Source: Sporosarcina sp. NCCP-2222 (GTDB lineage Bacteria; Bacillota; Bacilli; Bacillales_A; Planococcaceae). From it: 64,000 nucleotides of DNA. Positions 48,586 to 56,949 of this stretch are shown in pieces. Both the position numbers and the translations under genes were made by a program. How positions within the stretch are numbered: the stretch's first letter is position 1; the number at the start of each line of letters is the position of its first letter. The DNA is taken from contig NZ_BQYK01000001.1 in the NCBI RefSeq assembly GCF_023168145.1, forward strand, positions 216,092-280,091, written 5' to 3'. The notes under the pieces are model-generated. The model made no database searches. It was not told the origin of the DNA and saw nothing but the letters and a program-made list of their open reading frames with translations.

Positions 48586-49602
48586 CTACAATCGCACCGG
48601 TTCCATAAAAAACAATTCCAATATTCGTTCACGCTTGCCGCTTGAAGATTTGAGCTTGTAGTCAATTTCTGCCAGCTTCGATAACAGTTCCAGCAACCTG
48701 TCCATCGTCGGCATTTGTCGATTTTCCATCATCAGCTTAACTCGATACGGATGGACATTCAACGTCTTCGCAATTTGTTGTCCATGATATCCTTTACGCT
48801 GCAAAGAAGAAACATGAACCATTAATCTGATCTGGCCGGCCAAAAGCGAAGTAAGCATAATCGGTTCTTCCCCATTTCGCAACAGATCATGATAGATCGA
48901 AATAGCCTCTTTCACTTTTCCAGCCAGGTACGCATCCGTCAAACGAAAAACATCCATTTCCGGCGTCCGAGGCACAAGCTTTTCAATAATATCCTCTGTA
49001 ACTTCCCCTTGGTTACCCATAAACAAAGCGATTTTTAATAGTTCGTTTGACAGCATGAGCATGTCATCACCTGCCCAGTCGACTAAGAGCTGGGATGTTT
49101 CTGCTGAAATTTGAACCCCATTAGCTCCTGCTTCCTGCTGTATCCACGTAGTCAAGTCGCGTCCTGTCAACCGAGCCGCTTCAATTACTTCAGCTTTCTG
49201 CAATATCGTTTTCGTCACCCGCAGACGCCCATCCAGTTTCTCATAAGGTGCGACAAACACGACGATTGCGGTTGGCGAGGGATTCGAGAGCCAACTTTGT
49301 AGATATTCTAGATTATGTACCACTTTTTCCTTTGATTTATCAGACGCTTTCAAAAAGGAAGCGTTATTCGCGATAATTAATTTTCGATCTTCCAGGAAAG
49401 GGAGCGTATCCGCTTCTTCCAGAACAATTTCCACAGGGGTCTCATCCAAATCGTATCGGATAATGGACGATTCCTCTATATCAGGCATCGCTTTCACAAT
49501 CCGTTTAATCGTCGAGTCGAATATATGCTGCTCCACTCCGGTTAACAAGTAAACAGATGCCAGCTGCCCTGACTCGATTTTTTTCCATTGTGCATTTGCC
49601 AT
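48586..49602 (-). CDS. holA: DNA polymerase III delta subunit (HolA)
   Basis: Clamp-loader subunit that opens the beta clamp, 338 residues (B. subtilis YqeN). AAA+-like N-terminal domains with SVYLLTGVEQHIFDS and LIDWAGDD-like LLVDWAGDDMLML, and the C-terminal collar domain with HPYRVKLMMENRQ and EIDYKLKSSSGKRE. The Walker A lysine is absent, as normal for delta. GGAGGTG lies before the ATG. Confidence 0.95.
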   Translation of the reverse strand: MANAQWKKIESGQLASVYLLTGVEQHIFDSTIKRIVKAMPDIEESSIIRYDLDETPVEIVLEEADTLPFLEDRKLIIANNASFLKASDKSKEKVVHNLEYLQSWLSNPSPTAIVVFVAPYEKLDGRLRVTKTILQKAEVIEAARLTGRDLTTWIQQEAGANGVQISAETSQLLVDWAGDDMLMLSNELLKIALFMGNQGEVTEDIIEKLVPRTPEMDVFRLTDAYLAGKVKEAISIYHDLLRNGEEPIMLTSLLAGQIRLMVHVSSLQRKGYHGQQIAKTLNVHPYRVKLMMENRQMPTMDRLLELLSKLAEIDYKLKSSSGKRERILELFFMEPVRL

Positions 49603-49754
49603 GATCCCACCTCCATCTGTACCTCATTATAACGCAAACCTGTCCCTCTATGAACAATTTGTGTCGTTTGTTCAAATCAAGTCATATAAAACGGATAGTT
49701 ATGGATTTTTCCATTCTTATCATCTATACTAGAAAGGAATCAGGAGGTGTAGCA

Positions 49755-49889
49755 ATGCATGATTTCGAAAAGGACGTTCAGTCCAAACGCAATGATTTAA
49801 TTGACTCAGGAGTCGGATTCGTCGTAGCTTTCATAGGATTCTCCGCAATTTTCGTTATTGCTACAATCGTCGACTTCGTCGCACGCTAA
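49755..49889 (+). CDS. yqzM: YqzM family small membrane protein
   Basis: Protein of 44 residues (MHDFEKDVQSKRNDLIDSG, then one membrane helix VVAFIGFSAIFVIATIV). It matches YqzM of B. subtilis in length and in place between holA and comEC; function unknown. CAGGAGG stands 7 nt before ATG 49755; the open frame upstream of it has no ribosome site. A TATACT box at about 25 nt before the ribosome site may be its -10. Confidence 0.88.
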   Translation: MHDFEKDVQSKRNDLIDSGVGFVVAFIGFSAIFVIATIVDFVAR

Positions 49890-49901
49890 TACATGCGAAA
49901 G

Positions 49902-49946
49902 AAACGGACAACTGCGACCCAAATGGGCCACGGTTGTCCGTTTTGT
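49902..49946. terminator. Shared terminator of convergent yqzM and comEC
   Basis: AAACGGACAAC and GTTGTCCGTTT form an 11-bp perfect stem with TTGTTT behind it on the plus strand and TTTCTTTCG on the minus strand, just behind the comEC stop. Confidence 0.85.
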
Positions 49947-52196
49947 TTAGTGCATCGCTGAAATGACGTAGTCGCCGCCCCGGACAGTAACCGTGATGGT
50001 GCCCTTCTCCGCAGTAGACAGGACAGCTACCCCATATTTATGAAATTGCTCCAACACTTCTGGATGCGGATGCCCGTATCGATTGTTCCTGCCGGCTGAA
50101 ATGATCGCCGCTTCTGGAGACAGCAATGCGATAAATTCATCTGTGCTGGATGTCCGGCTCCCATGATGGCCCGCTTTCAGCAGAACGCGTCCAAAATTTC
50201 TTTTCCTGAACTTCCGGATAAATTGCTCCTCCCCTTCTACTTCCATATCTCCCGTAAAGAGAAAAGCGAGTTCTTCCATCTTTAACAGTAGTACGAGAGA
50301 GCTATCATTGCCCTTGTAACGACCTTTTTCAGGACTCAAGTATTCAAAATGTATCTTTCCCTTTGTCCACCCCGTCCCTTCCGAAGCTGAAACAATCGGA
50401 ATACCTCCCTCCAACGCCATACCGAGGATGGGTGCCATTGTCTGTTCCCATTCACTGTCTGGAGGTATATGGATTTCCTTAACTTTCAGTTCCTCGATCA
50501 ATTCGTCAGCTCCTTCAATATGGTCGCTGTCTGCATGTGTAAGTATCAGTTTATCTACTTTCGTTATCCCCTGCCCTTTCAAAAAAGGAACTACAATATT
50601 CCTGCCGACTTCAAAAGAATTATCAGGTGTTTTCCATGATGGATCACCAAAGGATACAATTCCTCCTGTGTCAATAACATACACCGACCTTCTGTGGGGA
50701 AGCTGGAGCACGATGCTGTCACCTTGTCCGACGTCGAGATAGGTGATCTTACTGTCAGGACTCAAATAAGGTTTCCATTGAATCAGCAATACCGGCAAAA
50801 TGAATACTACTATGCTCTTCTTCCAGTGCCATTTCTTCTCCGCGGCAATGAAAAACAGCAAGGTACAAACGACTGCAAAGCATGCCAAAAGCGGGTCCGG
50901 CCTGCCAGGTGTCCATAGCTGAAAAGGCAAACCTGCTACAAACATCGTAATGGAGCCAATACCGATTCTGATTGGTGTATAAAAGGCAAACAAAAATGTC
51001 GCTACAGGCGGCACAGCCAAAGATGTTATAAAGAGTAGCAAATTCATTGGCAGAATAACGACAGAATACAATGGCACGTAAAAGAGATTAACAAGAAAGG
51101 AGGAAATAGAAATTTCATAGAAATGATACAGCAAAATAGGATACAAGGCGATTTGTGTAATAGAGGTGACTAAAAAGGAAGTGACCCATGCAGATTTCCC
51201 TTGTAAAAGAATTCCTGATGAATACACAAGCGAAATAGCCGCCGCGTAGCTTAATTGAAAACCAGGCTGAAAGATAACGTGGGGAGCAAGCAAAATGAAC
51301 AACGCCGCACTTGCAGCCAGCGCATCGTCCATCCGCATCTTCAGTTTTCCGTTTGCCGTAAGTAGCAATAGTACGGTAACAGAAACAGCTCGCCACACAG
51401 AAGGGGCTCCTCCGGCCAGCACAGCATAACAAGGCAGCAGCACAAGTAAAAGGGTATCGACGGTTTCCACACGAACAGAGAGGCGAATCAGCAGATGACG
51501 TATCAAGAAAGTCATTAACCCTACATGCAGGCCGGATATCGCGAATAGATGAGTAATGCCCAAAGTACGATAAGCAGCAGATAACTCGTCATCCATACCG
51601 CTGCGATCCCCAATCAGAAGTGCTTCTGCCTCAGTTTGAAGTGAAGCAGGAAAAGCTGTCTGTATATGCAATTTGGCAAGGTATCTCCATTCTGACAATT
51701 TCACCAGTGGACCTTTCGCCGTACGGCTCTCCATGAGCTGGTCCACTTCAAATATGTCGGCAGCTCCGTTCATTTTTAAATACCGCTGCATATCGAAAGA
51801 ATAGGGATGGGATGCAGGAGCTGGTTCGGTGTAACTCCCGCTGCCTGTAAAGATATATAAGGGAATATGAGCACGAAGAAAACGCACTTTTTCCTGCTCG
51901 TTCTGAAAAGTATAAGTTACATAAACACGTTGACCTGCAGTTGTTTTGGCAAAGCCTTTCACTTTGCCACCGTCGATTTTAACGGAATCCGACCAAACAA
52001 AAGAGATCGTATCAGATCGATATTCAGCTTTCTTTGGAATGGAAATGGAAATGAAATAATAGGAGGAAATAGCTGCAAGAAAAGCGAGGAGCAAAGTGAG
52101 AATGCGCCGTTTCCCGAAGAGGAGTGCGGGTATCAGGCAGGCATTCAGCCAAAGCAGTTGAGATTGGCCGTATGCCGCAAATGCGGAAACGGCCAC
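49947..52196 (-). CDS. comEC: DNA uptake channel ComEC
   Basis: Polytopic membrane protein forming the pore for incoming single-stranded DNA in competence, 749 residues from GTG 52196. The N-terminal OB-like extracellular part (about 60-180), the competence membrane domain with ITHLFAISGLHVGLMTFL and FQLSYAAAISLVY, and the C-terminal metallo-hydrolase domain (TYLDVGQGDSIVL, LTHADSDHIEG, LLKAGHHGSRTS) are all intact. The frame stays open upstream to 52247 and would complete the first helix (RLIYLAIPVAVSAFAAYG), but it offers no ATG, GTG or TTG there; ATT 52244 follows AAAGGG by 10 nt. Confidence 0.93.
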   Translation of the reverse strand: MAVSAFAAYGQSQLLWLNACLIPALLFGKRRILTLLLAFLAAISSYYFISISIPKKAEYRSDTISFVWSDSVKIDGGKVKGFAKTTAGQRVYVTYTFQNEQEKVRFLRAHIPLYIFTGSGSYTEPAPASHPYSFDMQRYLKMNGAADIFEVDQLMESRTAKGPLVKLSEWRYLAKLHIQTAFPASLQTEAEALLIGDRSGMDDELSAAYRTLGITHLFAISGLHVGLMTFLIRHLLIRLSVRVETVDTLLLVLLPCYAVLAGGAPSVWRAVSVTVLLLLTANGKLKMRMDDALAASAALFILLAPHVIFQPGFQLSYAAAISLVYSSGILLQGKSAWVTSFLVTSITQIALYPILLYHFYEISISSFLVNLFYVPLYSVVILPMNLLLFITSLAVPPVATFLFAFYTPIRIGIGSITMFVAGLPFQLWTPGRPDPLLACFAVVCTLLFFIAAEKKWHWKKSIVVFILPVLLIQWKPYLSPDSKITYLDVGQGDSIVLQLPHRRSVYVIDTGGIVSFGDPSWKTPDNSFEVGRNIVVPFLKGQGITKVDKLILTHADSDHIEGADELIEELKVKEIHIPPDSEWEQTMAPILGMALEGGIPIVSASEGTGWTKGKIHFEYLSPEKGRYKGNDSSLVLLLKMEELAFLFTGDMEVEGEEQFIRKFRKRNFGRVLLKAGHHGSRTSSTDEFIALLSPEAAIISAGRNNRYGHPHPEVLEQFHKYGVAVLSTAEKGTITVTVRGGDYVISAMH

Positions 52197-52225
52197 TGGG
52201 ATGGCAAGATAAATAAGACGAACTT

Positions 52226-52795
52226 CTAAAAGCTTCCGCCAAATAAGTCATCAGCCCTTTTCTTTAAAGGGACAAGCTCTTCATGGTCAATGCCGCAAGA
52301 ATCCATCTTTTGCAACAATTCTTCGATTAGCATTCTCTTCTCATCATAAGCGAAGTCGATGGAACGTTCATCGAAAGGAATATGCTTGATTGACACGCCG
52401 GACTGATTGAATAGCTGAATGGCATATTCATCATTTTTGTAATCCTTGGCATAATACACATGCTTAATGCCAGCTTGGATAATGGCTTTGGAACATTGCA
52501 AACAAGGGAAATGCGTCACATAAAGTGATGATCCGCCGACCGGACTGCCGTATTTGGCACATTGCAGCAGGGCATTCATTTCCGCATGGATTGTACGAAC
52601 ACAATGATTGCCTACGACATAACAGCCATGGTCAATGCAATGGTCGCCTCCGGAAATAGAACCGTTATAGCCTCCTGCAATAATTCGGTTGTCACGCACA
52701 ATGGTTGCGCCAACTGCTAATCGCGTGCAAGTGCTTCTAACGGCAAGTAAATGGCATTGTGCCATGAAGAATTGATCCCACGTAATACGCTCCAT
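52226..52795 (-). CDS. comEB: dCMP deaminase-like protein ComEB
   Basis: Zinc-dependent deoxycytidylate deaminase family, 189 residues, located in the late competence operon. The catalytic site is TIHAEMNALLQC and PCLQCSKA; additional Cys/His of the family are in GGDHCIDHGC and GNHCV. Deamination is probably unrelated to DNA uptake itself. ATG 52795 has GGAGG 8 nt upstream; ATG 52813 lies before that site. Confidence 0.95.
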   Translation of the reverse strand: MERITWDQFFMAQCHLLAVRSTCTRLAVGATIVRDNRIIAGGYNGSISGGDHCIDHGCYVVGNHCVRTIHAEMNALLQCAKYGSPVGGSSLYVTHFPCLQCSKAIIQAGIKHVYYAKDYKNDEYAIQLFNQSGVSIKHIPFDERSIDFAYDEKRMLIEELLQKMDSCGIDHEELVPLKKRADDLFGGSF

Positions 52796-52823
52796 ATGTA
52801 TGCCTCCGATCATTTTTCAATTA

Positions 52824-53396
52824 TTATTTTACTGAAATGAACGATTCCAATTTTTCAAATGTCTTCAGGCCTATGCCGGACACTTTCATTAAGGAATCCT
52901 TGGTCGGAAAAGAACCTTGCTCTTCTCGGTATTGAAGAATAGCTGCAGCTTTAGATGGGCCGATGCCTGGAATGGTCATCAACTCCTGTTCGGTGGCTGT
53001 ATTGATATTGACAGTTCCAAAGTCTTCAGAACCTGCAGCTTCCATCACAAGCAACTCGGCTGAAAAACTGTCCACCATTTCTCCTATTGCAGGAACGTAA
53101 ATGACCAGTTCATCTTTCAGCTTCATCGCATGGTTCAATAGCCGGGAATCTGCATCCTGCAAGTATCCGCCAGCTGCTTCGATTGCATCAATCAGCCGGC
53201 TTTCATCCGTCAAGGAGTAGACACCCGGGTATCTGACCGCTCCTTTTACATCCACCATAACAGGCGACGGCTGCATAGCATCGATCGTTTCCATTTCGTT
53301 CACTTCATCTATTTCGTACGTTTCAATCAATTGAGAGATTAAGAGTGTACCATTGGCCAACTGATCATCAGTAGCCTGTCCTCGGGGTAAGAACAA
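52824..53396 (-). CDS. comEA: Competence DNA receptor ComEA (N-terminus unclear)
   Basis: Membrane-anchored dsDNA receptor. Visible are a SLBB/soluble ligand-binding region (VDVKGAVRYPGVYSL) and two C-terminal helix-hairpin-helix motifs (VNINTATEQELMTIPGIGPS; LMKVSGIGLKTFEKL), all complete. The called start TTG 53396 has no ribosome site and removes the membrane anchor. In frame above it, up to 53477, stand KWRKLLTPLLAVAIVTVLLF, clearly the anchor helix, but with no ATG, GTG or TTG. Either a rare ATT start (53477, behind AAAGGGG) or a frameshift in a T5 run near 53466 joins it to ATG in the neighbouring frame. Confidence 0.9.
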   Translation of the reverse strand: MFLPRGQATDDQLANGTLLISQLIETYEIDEVNEMETIDAMQPSPVMVDVKGAVRYPGVYSLTDESRLIDAIEAAGGYLQDADSRLLNHAMKLKDELVIYVPAIGEMVDSFSAELLVMEAAGSEDFGTVNINTATEQELMTIPGIGPSKAAAILQYREEQGSFPTKDSLMKVSGIGLKTFEKLESFISVK

Positions 53397-53549
53397 TAGA
53401 ACGGTAACAATTGCGACAGCAAGTAAGGGGGTTAAAAGTTTACGCCATTTGCTGGATACGATCGATAAAAACGGAATCTTCCCCTTTCATCACGGCATCC
53501 ATATGGAGTCATCTTTACTATAAAGGATTCCTGTTTAAAACGGAAGTCC

Positions 53550-54290
53550 CTATTTCCTTACTTGAAAAAAGATGCGCTCACTCTCTTCGTGCGGCGGCTC
53601 GTCTTCCCAATCTGCAAAAATCCGCTCGATTGTAAATCCCGCTTCATTCAACATTTCGACATAGGTGTATGTGTCAAACGTCCTTTGGTAATGAGCTTCA
53701 TCAAATCGGCGATACATGCCGTTGTCGTTTCGGACGAAAAATGCCAGCTCCGAATAGACGGAATGCTCCTCGTCCCCTTCTTCGGTTTGCCATATGTATG
53801 CAATTCTGCCGTTATCGAAAACAAAAGGAGCCTCCATGAAAACGTCATCCGTCTTATATGTCGAATGAACATCAAATAGCAGGACGCCGCCTACTTCAAG
53901 CAAATCATAAATCTTGCGAAAAGTTTGGGCGACATCCTCTTGCTCCTTCACATAATTCAATGAATCTATTGCGATAACAGCCCCGTCAAATGTACCTGGT
54001 ATATCCATTTTCTCCATGGGCTGTTCGAAGAAAGAAATTTCAAGATTCAAAGAGCCCGCCCGCTCAGACGCGACTGCGAGCATATCGGCCGAAAGATCGA
54101 GCCCCGTTACAACGGCGCCTTTTTTCGCAAATTTAACCGATAACAGTCCTGTGCCGCATCCGATATCAAGAAGCCGTTTACCTTGAAGAGGGCCCATTGC
54201 TTCCTCTGCCAAATCGACATATTGGTCATACGGGATAACATCCATCAATTCATCATAGACGGACGCAAAATGTTTGTAGCTGTCATTCAT
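53550..54290 (-). CDS. yqeM: Class I SAM-dependent methyltransferase YqeM
   Basis: Predicted methyltransferase of 246 residues, substrate unknown. Motif I is LLDIGCGTGLLSV near 42, motif II DLSADMLAVA, and IAIDSLNYV follows. The start ATG 54290 (MNDSYKHFASVYDELM) overlaps the rsfS stop region by 8 nt, with only a weak GATGAG site, so it is likely coupled to rsfS. Confidence 0.88.
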   Translation of the reverse strand: MNDSYKHFASVYDELMDVIPYDQYVDLAEEAMGPLQGKRLLDIGCGTGLLSVKFAKKGAVVTGLDLSADMLAVASERAGSLNLEISFFEQPMEKMDIPGTFDGAVIAIDSLNYVKEQEDVAQTFRKIYDLLEVGGVLLFDVHSTYKTDDVFMEAPFVFDNGRIAYIWQTEEGDEEHSVYSELAFFVRNDNGMYRRFDEAHYQRTFDTYTYVEMLNEAGFTIERIFADWEDEPPHEESERIFFQVRK

Positions 54291-54630
54291 GCTCATCGGC
54301 CATATCGAGCATTGGGGCATCTCCCCATAGTTTTTCCAAGTTATAATAACCTCTCTCATCCCTGTGGAATACATGAACAACTACGTCACCTAAATCCACT
54401 AGAACCCAACGGCCATTGTCCATACCTTCCACCCGTTTCACGTCATGGCCGTTCTCGGATGCTTTCTCCGAAACTTCACGGGCAATCGCTTGCACTTGCC
54501 GCTCGGAATTGGCATGGGTAATAATAAATTGGTCGGCAATCAAAGAAATCCCTTCCATGTTTAATACGACGATGTCTTCGCCTTTCTTATCGTCTACTGC
54601 TTTATATGCTATTTCAAGTAATGTCGGCAT
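54283..54630 (-). CDS. rsfS: Ribosome silencing factor RsfS (YqeL)
   Basis: Binds ribosomal protein L14 and blocks subunit joining when nutrients are short, 115 residues. The domain shows GEDIVVLNMEGISLIADQF and RWVLVDLGDVVVHVF, typical of the Iojap family. GAGG lies 9 nt before the ATG. Confidence 0.96.
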   Translation of the reverse strand: MPTLLEIAYKAVDDKKGEDIVVLNMEGISLIADQFIITHANSERQVQAIAREVSEKASENGHDVKRVEGMDNGRWVLVDLGDVVVHVFHRDERGYYNLEKLWGDAPMLDMADEHE

Positions 54631-54690
54631 AATGTTTGTCCTCTTTTCTTAACGATCTCTAATTTTTGGCGGATCATCCGCTCTTGTTGT

Positions 54691-55254
54691 TTACTCCTGT
54701 TTTTGGACGTGCTCGTTATAACACTCAAGCGAATCAGGATAAATCGTCGCCTGCTGCGCAATAAGATATTGGAGCGAATGAGAAATACTTGCTTTCATCG
54801 CATCATCCAAGGACAGCTGCGCGATAAGGCGCAAATCCTCCACACCAGGAAAATCCCTGCCAGGCTCGATCAAATCTGCAATATAGATCAGTTTTTCGAG
54901 GTCTGACATCCCTCTCCGTCCAGTCGTATGATACATGATCGCATTCAAAATATCCTCATCTGCAATTCCGAATTCCTTTTTGGCAATGACAGTTCCAGCC
55001 GGAGCGTGCCAAAGCTCATGTGGATAGGAAAGGTAACGCCTGTCAATTCCGTTGTCTTCAATAATTGACCGTAGCTTGTCCCGCTCCATCGCTTTTGCAA
55101 TATCATGGCAGAGGGCCGCAATTTCCACTTTTTCCTGATCGACGGAGTAAAGGCTTGCGAGAGCTGTTGCAGTTTCTGCCACTCGGAATACATGCGCGGC
55201 GCGTATAGAGGGAAGCCTCTTTTCAACTTCTCGTTTCAGTTCCTCAATCAACAT
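54691..55254 (-). CDS. yqeK: HD-domain Ap4A hydrolase YqeK
   Basis: Symmetric diadenosine tetraphosphate hydrolase family, 187 residues. Metal-site residues are in HVFRVAETA, ALCHDIAKAM, HELWHAPAG, YHTTGRRGMSDLEKL and YIADLIEPGR. The ATG lies within the end of nadD (11-nt overlap) and has AGGAGGG 6 nt upstream. Confidence 0.95.
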   Translation of the reverse strand: MLIEELKREVEKRLPSIRAAHVFRVAETATALASLYSVDQEKVEIAALCHDIAKAMERDKLRSIIEDNGIDRRYLSYPHELWHAPAGTVIAKKEFGIADEDILNAIMYHTTGRRGMSDLEKLIYIADLIEPGRDFPGVEDLRLIAQLSLDDAMKASISHSLQYLIAQQATIYPDSLECYNEHVQKQE

Positions 55255-55813
55255 ACAAACCCTCCTGTCTGATATACGTTTCTACAGGTTTCTGGAGAAG
55301 GAATTCAACTGTTCTACCCGTACGGATCCGATCACGGATCACAGTAGAGGAGAGATCGATTTGGGGGATTTCCACCATTTCGACAGGGAACGTCGTCTTT
55401 CCTATAGTACCCGGTCTCCCAACGCCGACAAACGTTACAATCTTTACTAATTCCTCGATTCGATGCCACGATGGCAGCATATCGATCATATCGCCGCCAA
55501 TAATGAAATAGAACTTGGCTTCCGGCTCTTGGTTGTGCAAAGCTTCTATCGTTTCGTACGTATAGGAAATCCCGCCACGATCCACTTCAAACGAAGAGGC
55601 AGTCAAACCAGCCGCACCATAAATCGCGAGTTCGACCATTTGCAGTCGCTGTTCAGGTGATGCATCAGAAGGATTAAGCTTGTGAGGAGGGATGGAAGTA
55701 GGCATCAGGCGCACTTCATCCAACTCCAATGCATGCTTCACTTCGTTTGCAATGATAAGATGACCAATATGGGGCGGATTGAACGTCCCTCCAAGAATTC
55801 CGATCCGTTTCAT
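55244..55813 (-). CDS. nadD: Nicotinate-nucleotide adenylyltransferase NadD
   Basis: Makes deamido-NAD from NaMN and ATP, 189 residues. The nucleotidyltransferase motifs are GGTFNPPHIGHL at residues 8-19 and DLSSTVIRDRI near 160 (ISSTxxR). AAGGAG is 9 nt before the ATG. Lies in the conserved yhbY-nadD-yqeK-rsfS order. Confidence 0.98.
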   Translation of the reverse strand: MKRIGILGGTFNPPHIGHLIIANEVKHALELDEVRLMPTSIPPHKLNPSDASPEQRLQMVELAIYGAAGLTASSFEVDRGGISYTYETIEALHNQEPEAKFYFIIGGDMIDMLPSWHRIEELVKIVTFVGVGRPGTIGKTTFPVEMVEIPQIDLSSTVIRDRIRTGRTVEFLLQKPVETYIRQEGLYVD

Positions 55814-55824
55814 GCAATTTCTCC

Positions 55825-56112
55825 TTACGGAAGGTTGATCCGTTTCTTTACTTTCGATTCTTTATAAAGAACTAAGATTTTACCGATGATCTGTACTACC
55901 TCGATCCCAGCCGCCTCAATTTTTTCCGCAACCTCGTTCTTATCCTCTTCACAATTTTGCAGAATACTCACTTTTATTAGCTCTCTTGCTTCCAGTGCCT
56001 CTTCAATCTGTTTAATAATTGCATCCGTCAATCCACCTTTTCCAATTTGAAAAATCGGCTGTAAGTGGTGCGCCTCACTGCGCAGATAGCTTTTTTGTTT
56101 TCCAGTTAACAT
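55825..56112 (-). CDS. yhbY: Ribosome assembly RNA-binding protein YhbY (YqeI)
   Basis: CRM-domain protein of 95 residues that binds pre-50S particles. The RNA-binding loop is IFQIGKGGLT near 22-31 (GxxG) and the C-terminal strand reads IIGKILVLYKES. ATG 56112 has GGAGG 6 nt upstream; the preceding ATG 56115 overlaps the aroE stop as ATGA. Confidence 0.94.
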   Translation of the reverse strand: MLTGKQKSYLRSEAHHLQPIFQIGKGGLTDAIIKQIEEALEARELIKVSILQNCEEDKNEVAEKIEAAGIEVVQIIGKILVLYKESKVKKRINLP

Positions 56113-56939
56113 CATATTCCTCCGAGCTTTTTCGTAATAATATCAATCATTTGTTTCGTATCAGGCTGAACTCCAGTCCATGACTGAAACGAACGCGCTC
56201 CTTGGTGAACGAACATGCCAACGCCATTCATTGTATGGGCGCCCGCCTCACGGGCCAGTTTCAAAAATTCCGTTTCCAACGGGTTATAAATAATATCACA
56301 GACAATGGTGCCAGTTCCGATTTGTGATGGATTAATCGGGGTGCCGCCTGACGAGAAGTTCATTCCAACGGAAGTCGTTTGAATAACAAGACCGAACCGA
56401 GCCAGCTGCTTTTCTGCTTCTTCTATCGAAATGGCTGCAGCATGCAATTCCTCTGCCAGACGTTCCGCTTTATCAAGCGTACGGTTGGTACAAGAAATCG
56501 GTCCATATCCTTCGGATACAAGTGCATAGCCGATGCCTCTAGCTGCACCTCCTGCCCCAATCAATAAGACCTCTTTCTCTTTCCCTGATTCACCGAACTG
56601 TTCCTCTAAGGAACGGACAAAACCGATACCGTCCGTGTTCATCCCAAACAGCGAACCATCTTCCATCACCCTTACTGTATTAACAGCATTCATTTGTCTG
56701 GCAAAAGGATCGATTTCATCTAGGTACTCGATAATTGCACTCTTATGGGGTACTGTTACATTCCAACCACTGCAGCCAAGTTCCTTCAAGCCTTCCACCG
56801 CATACCCTAAACGTTCACTTGTTACATGGACCGGAATATAGGTTGCATTAATTCCGTTGTCAGAGAACCATCGTCCATGCATCTCGGGAGACATGGACTG
56901 GGCAATCGGATCTCCAATAACCGCAAACCACTTTTTCAT
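56112..56939 (-). CDS. aroE: Shikimate dehydrogenase AroE
   Basis: NADPH-dependent reduction of 3-dehydroshikimate in aromatic amino-acid synthesis, 275 residues. The catalytic Lys is in WNVTVPHKSAI, substrate contacts in PIAQSMSPEMHG and GMNTDGIGF, and the NADP loop is LIGAGGAARGI. AGGAGG stands 6 nt before ATG 56939, which lies inside the 3' flank of yqeH (no overlap). Confidence 0.97.
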   Translation of the reverse strand: MKKWFAVIGDPIAQSMSPEMHGRWFSDNGINATYIPVHVTSERLGYAVEGLKELGCSGWNVTVPHKSAIIEYLDEIDPFARQMNAVNTVRVMEDGSLFGMNTDGIGFVRSLEEQFGESGKEKEVLLIGAGGAARGIGYALVSEGYGPISCTNRTLDKAERLAEELHAAAISIEEAEKQLARFGLVIQTTSVGMNFSSGGTPINPSQIGTGTIVCDIIYNPLETEFLKLAREAGAHTMNGVGMFVHQGARSFQSWTGVQPDTKQMIDIITKKLGGI

Positions 56940-56949
56940 AAGCATCCTC

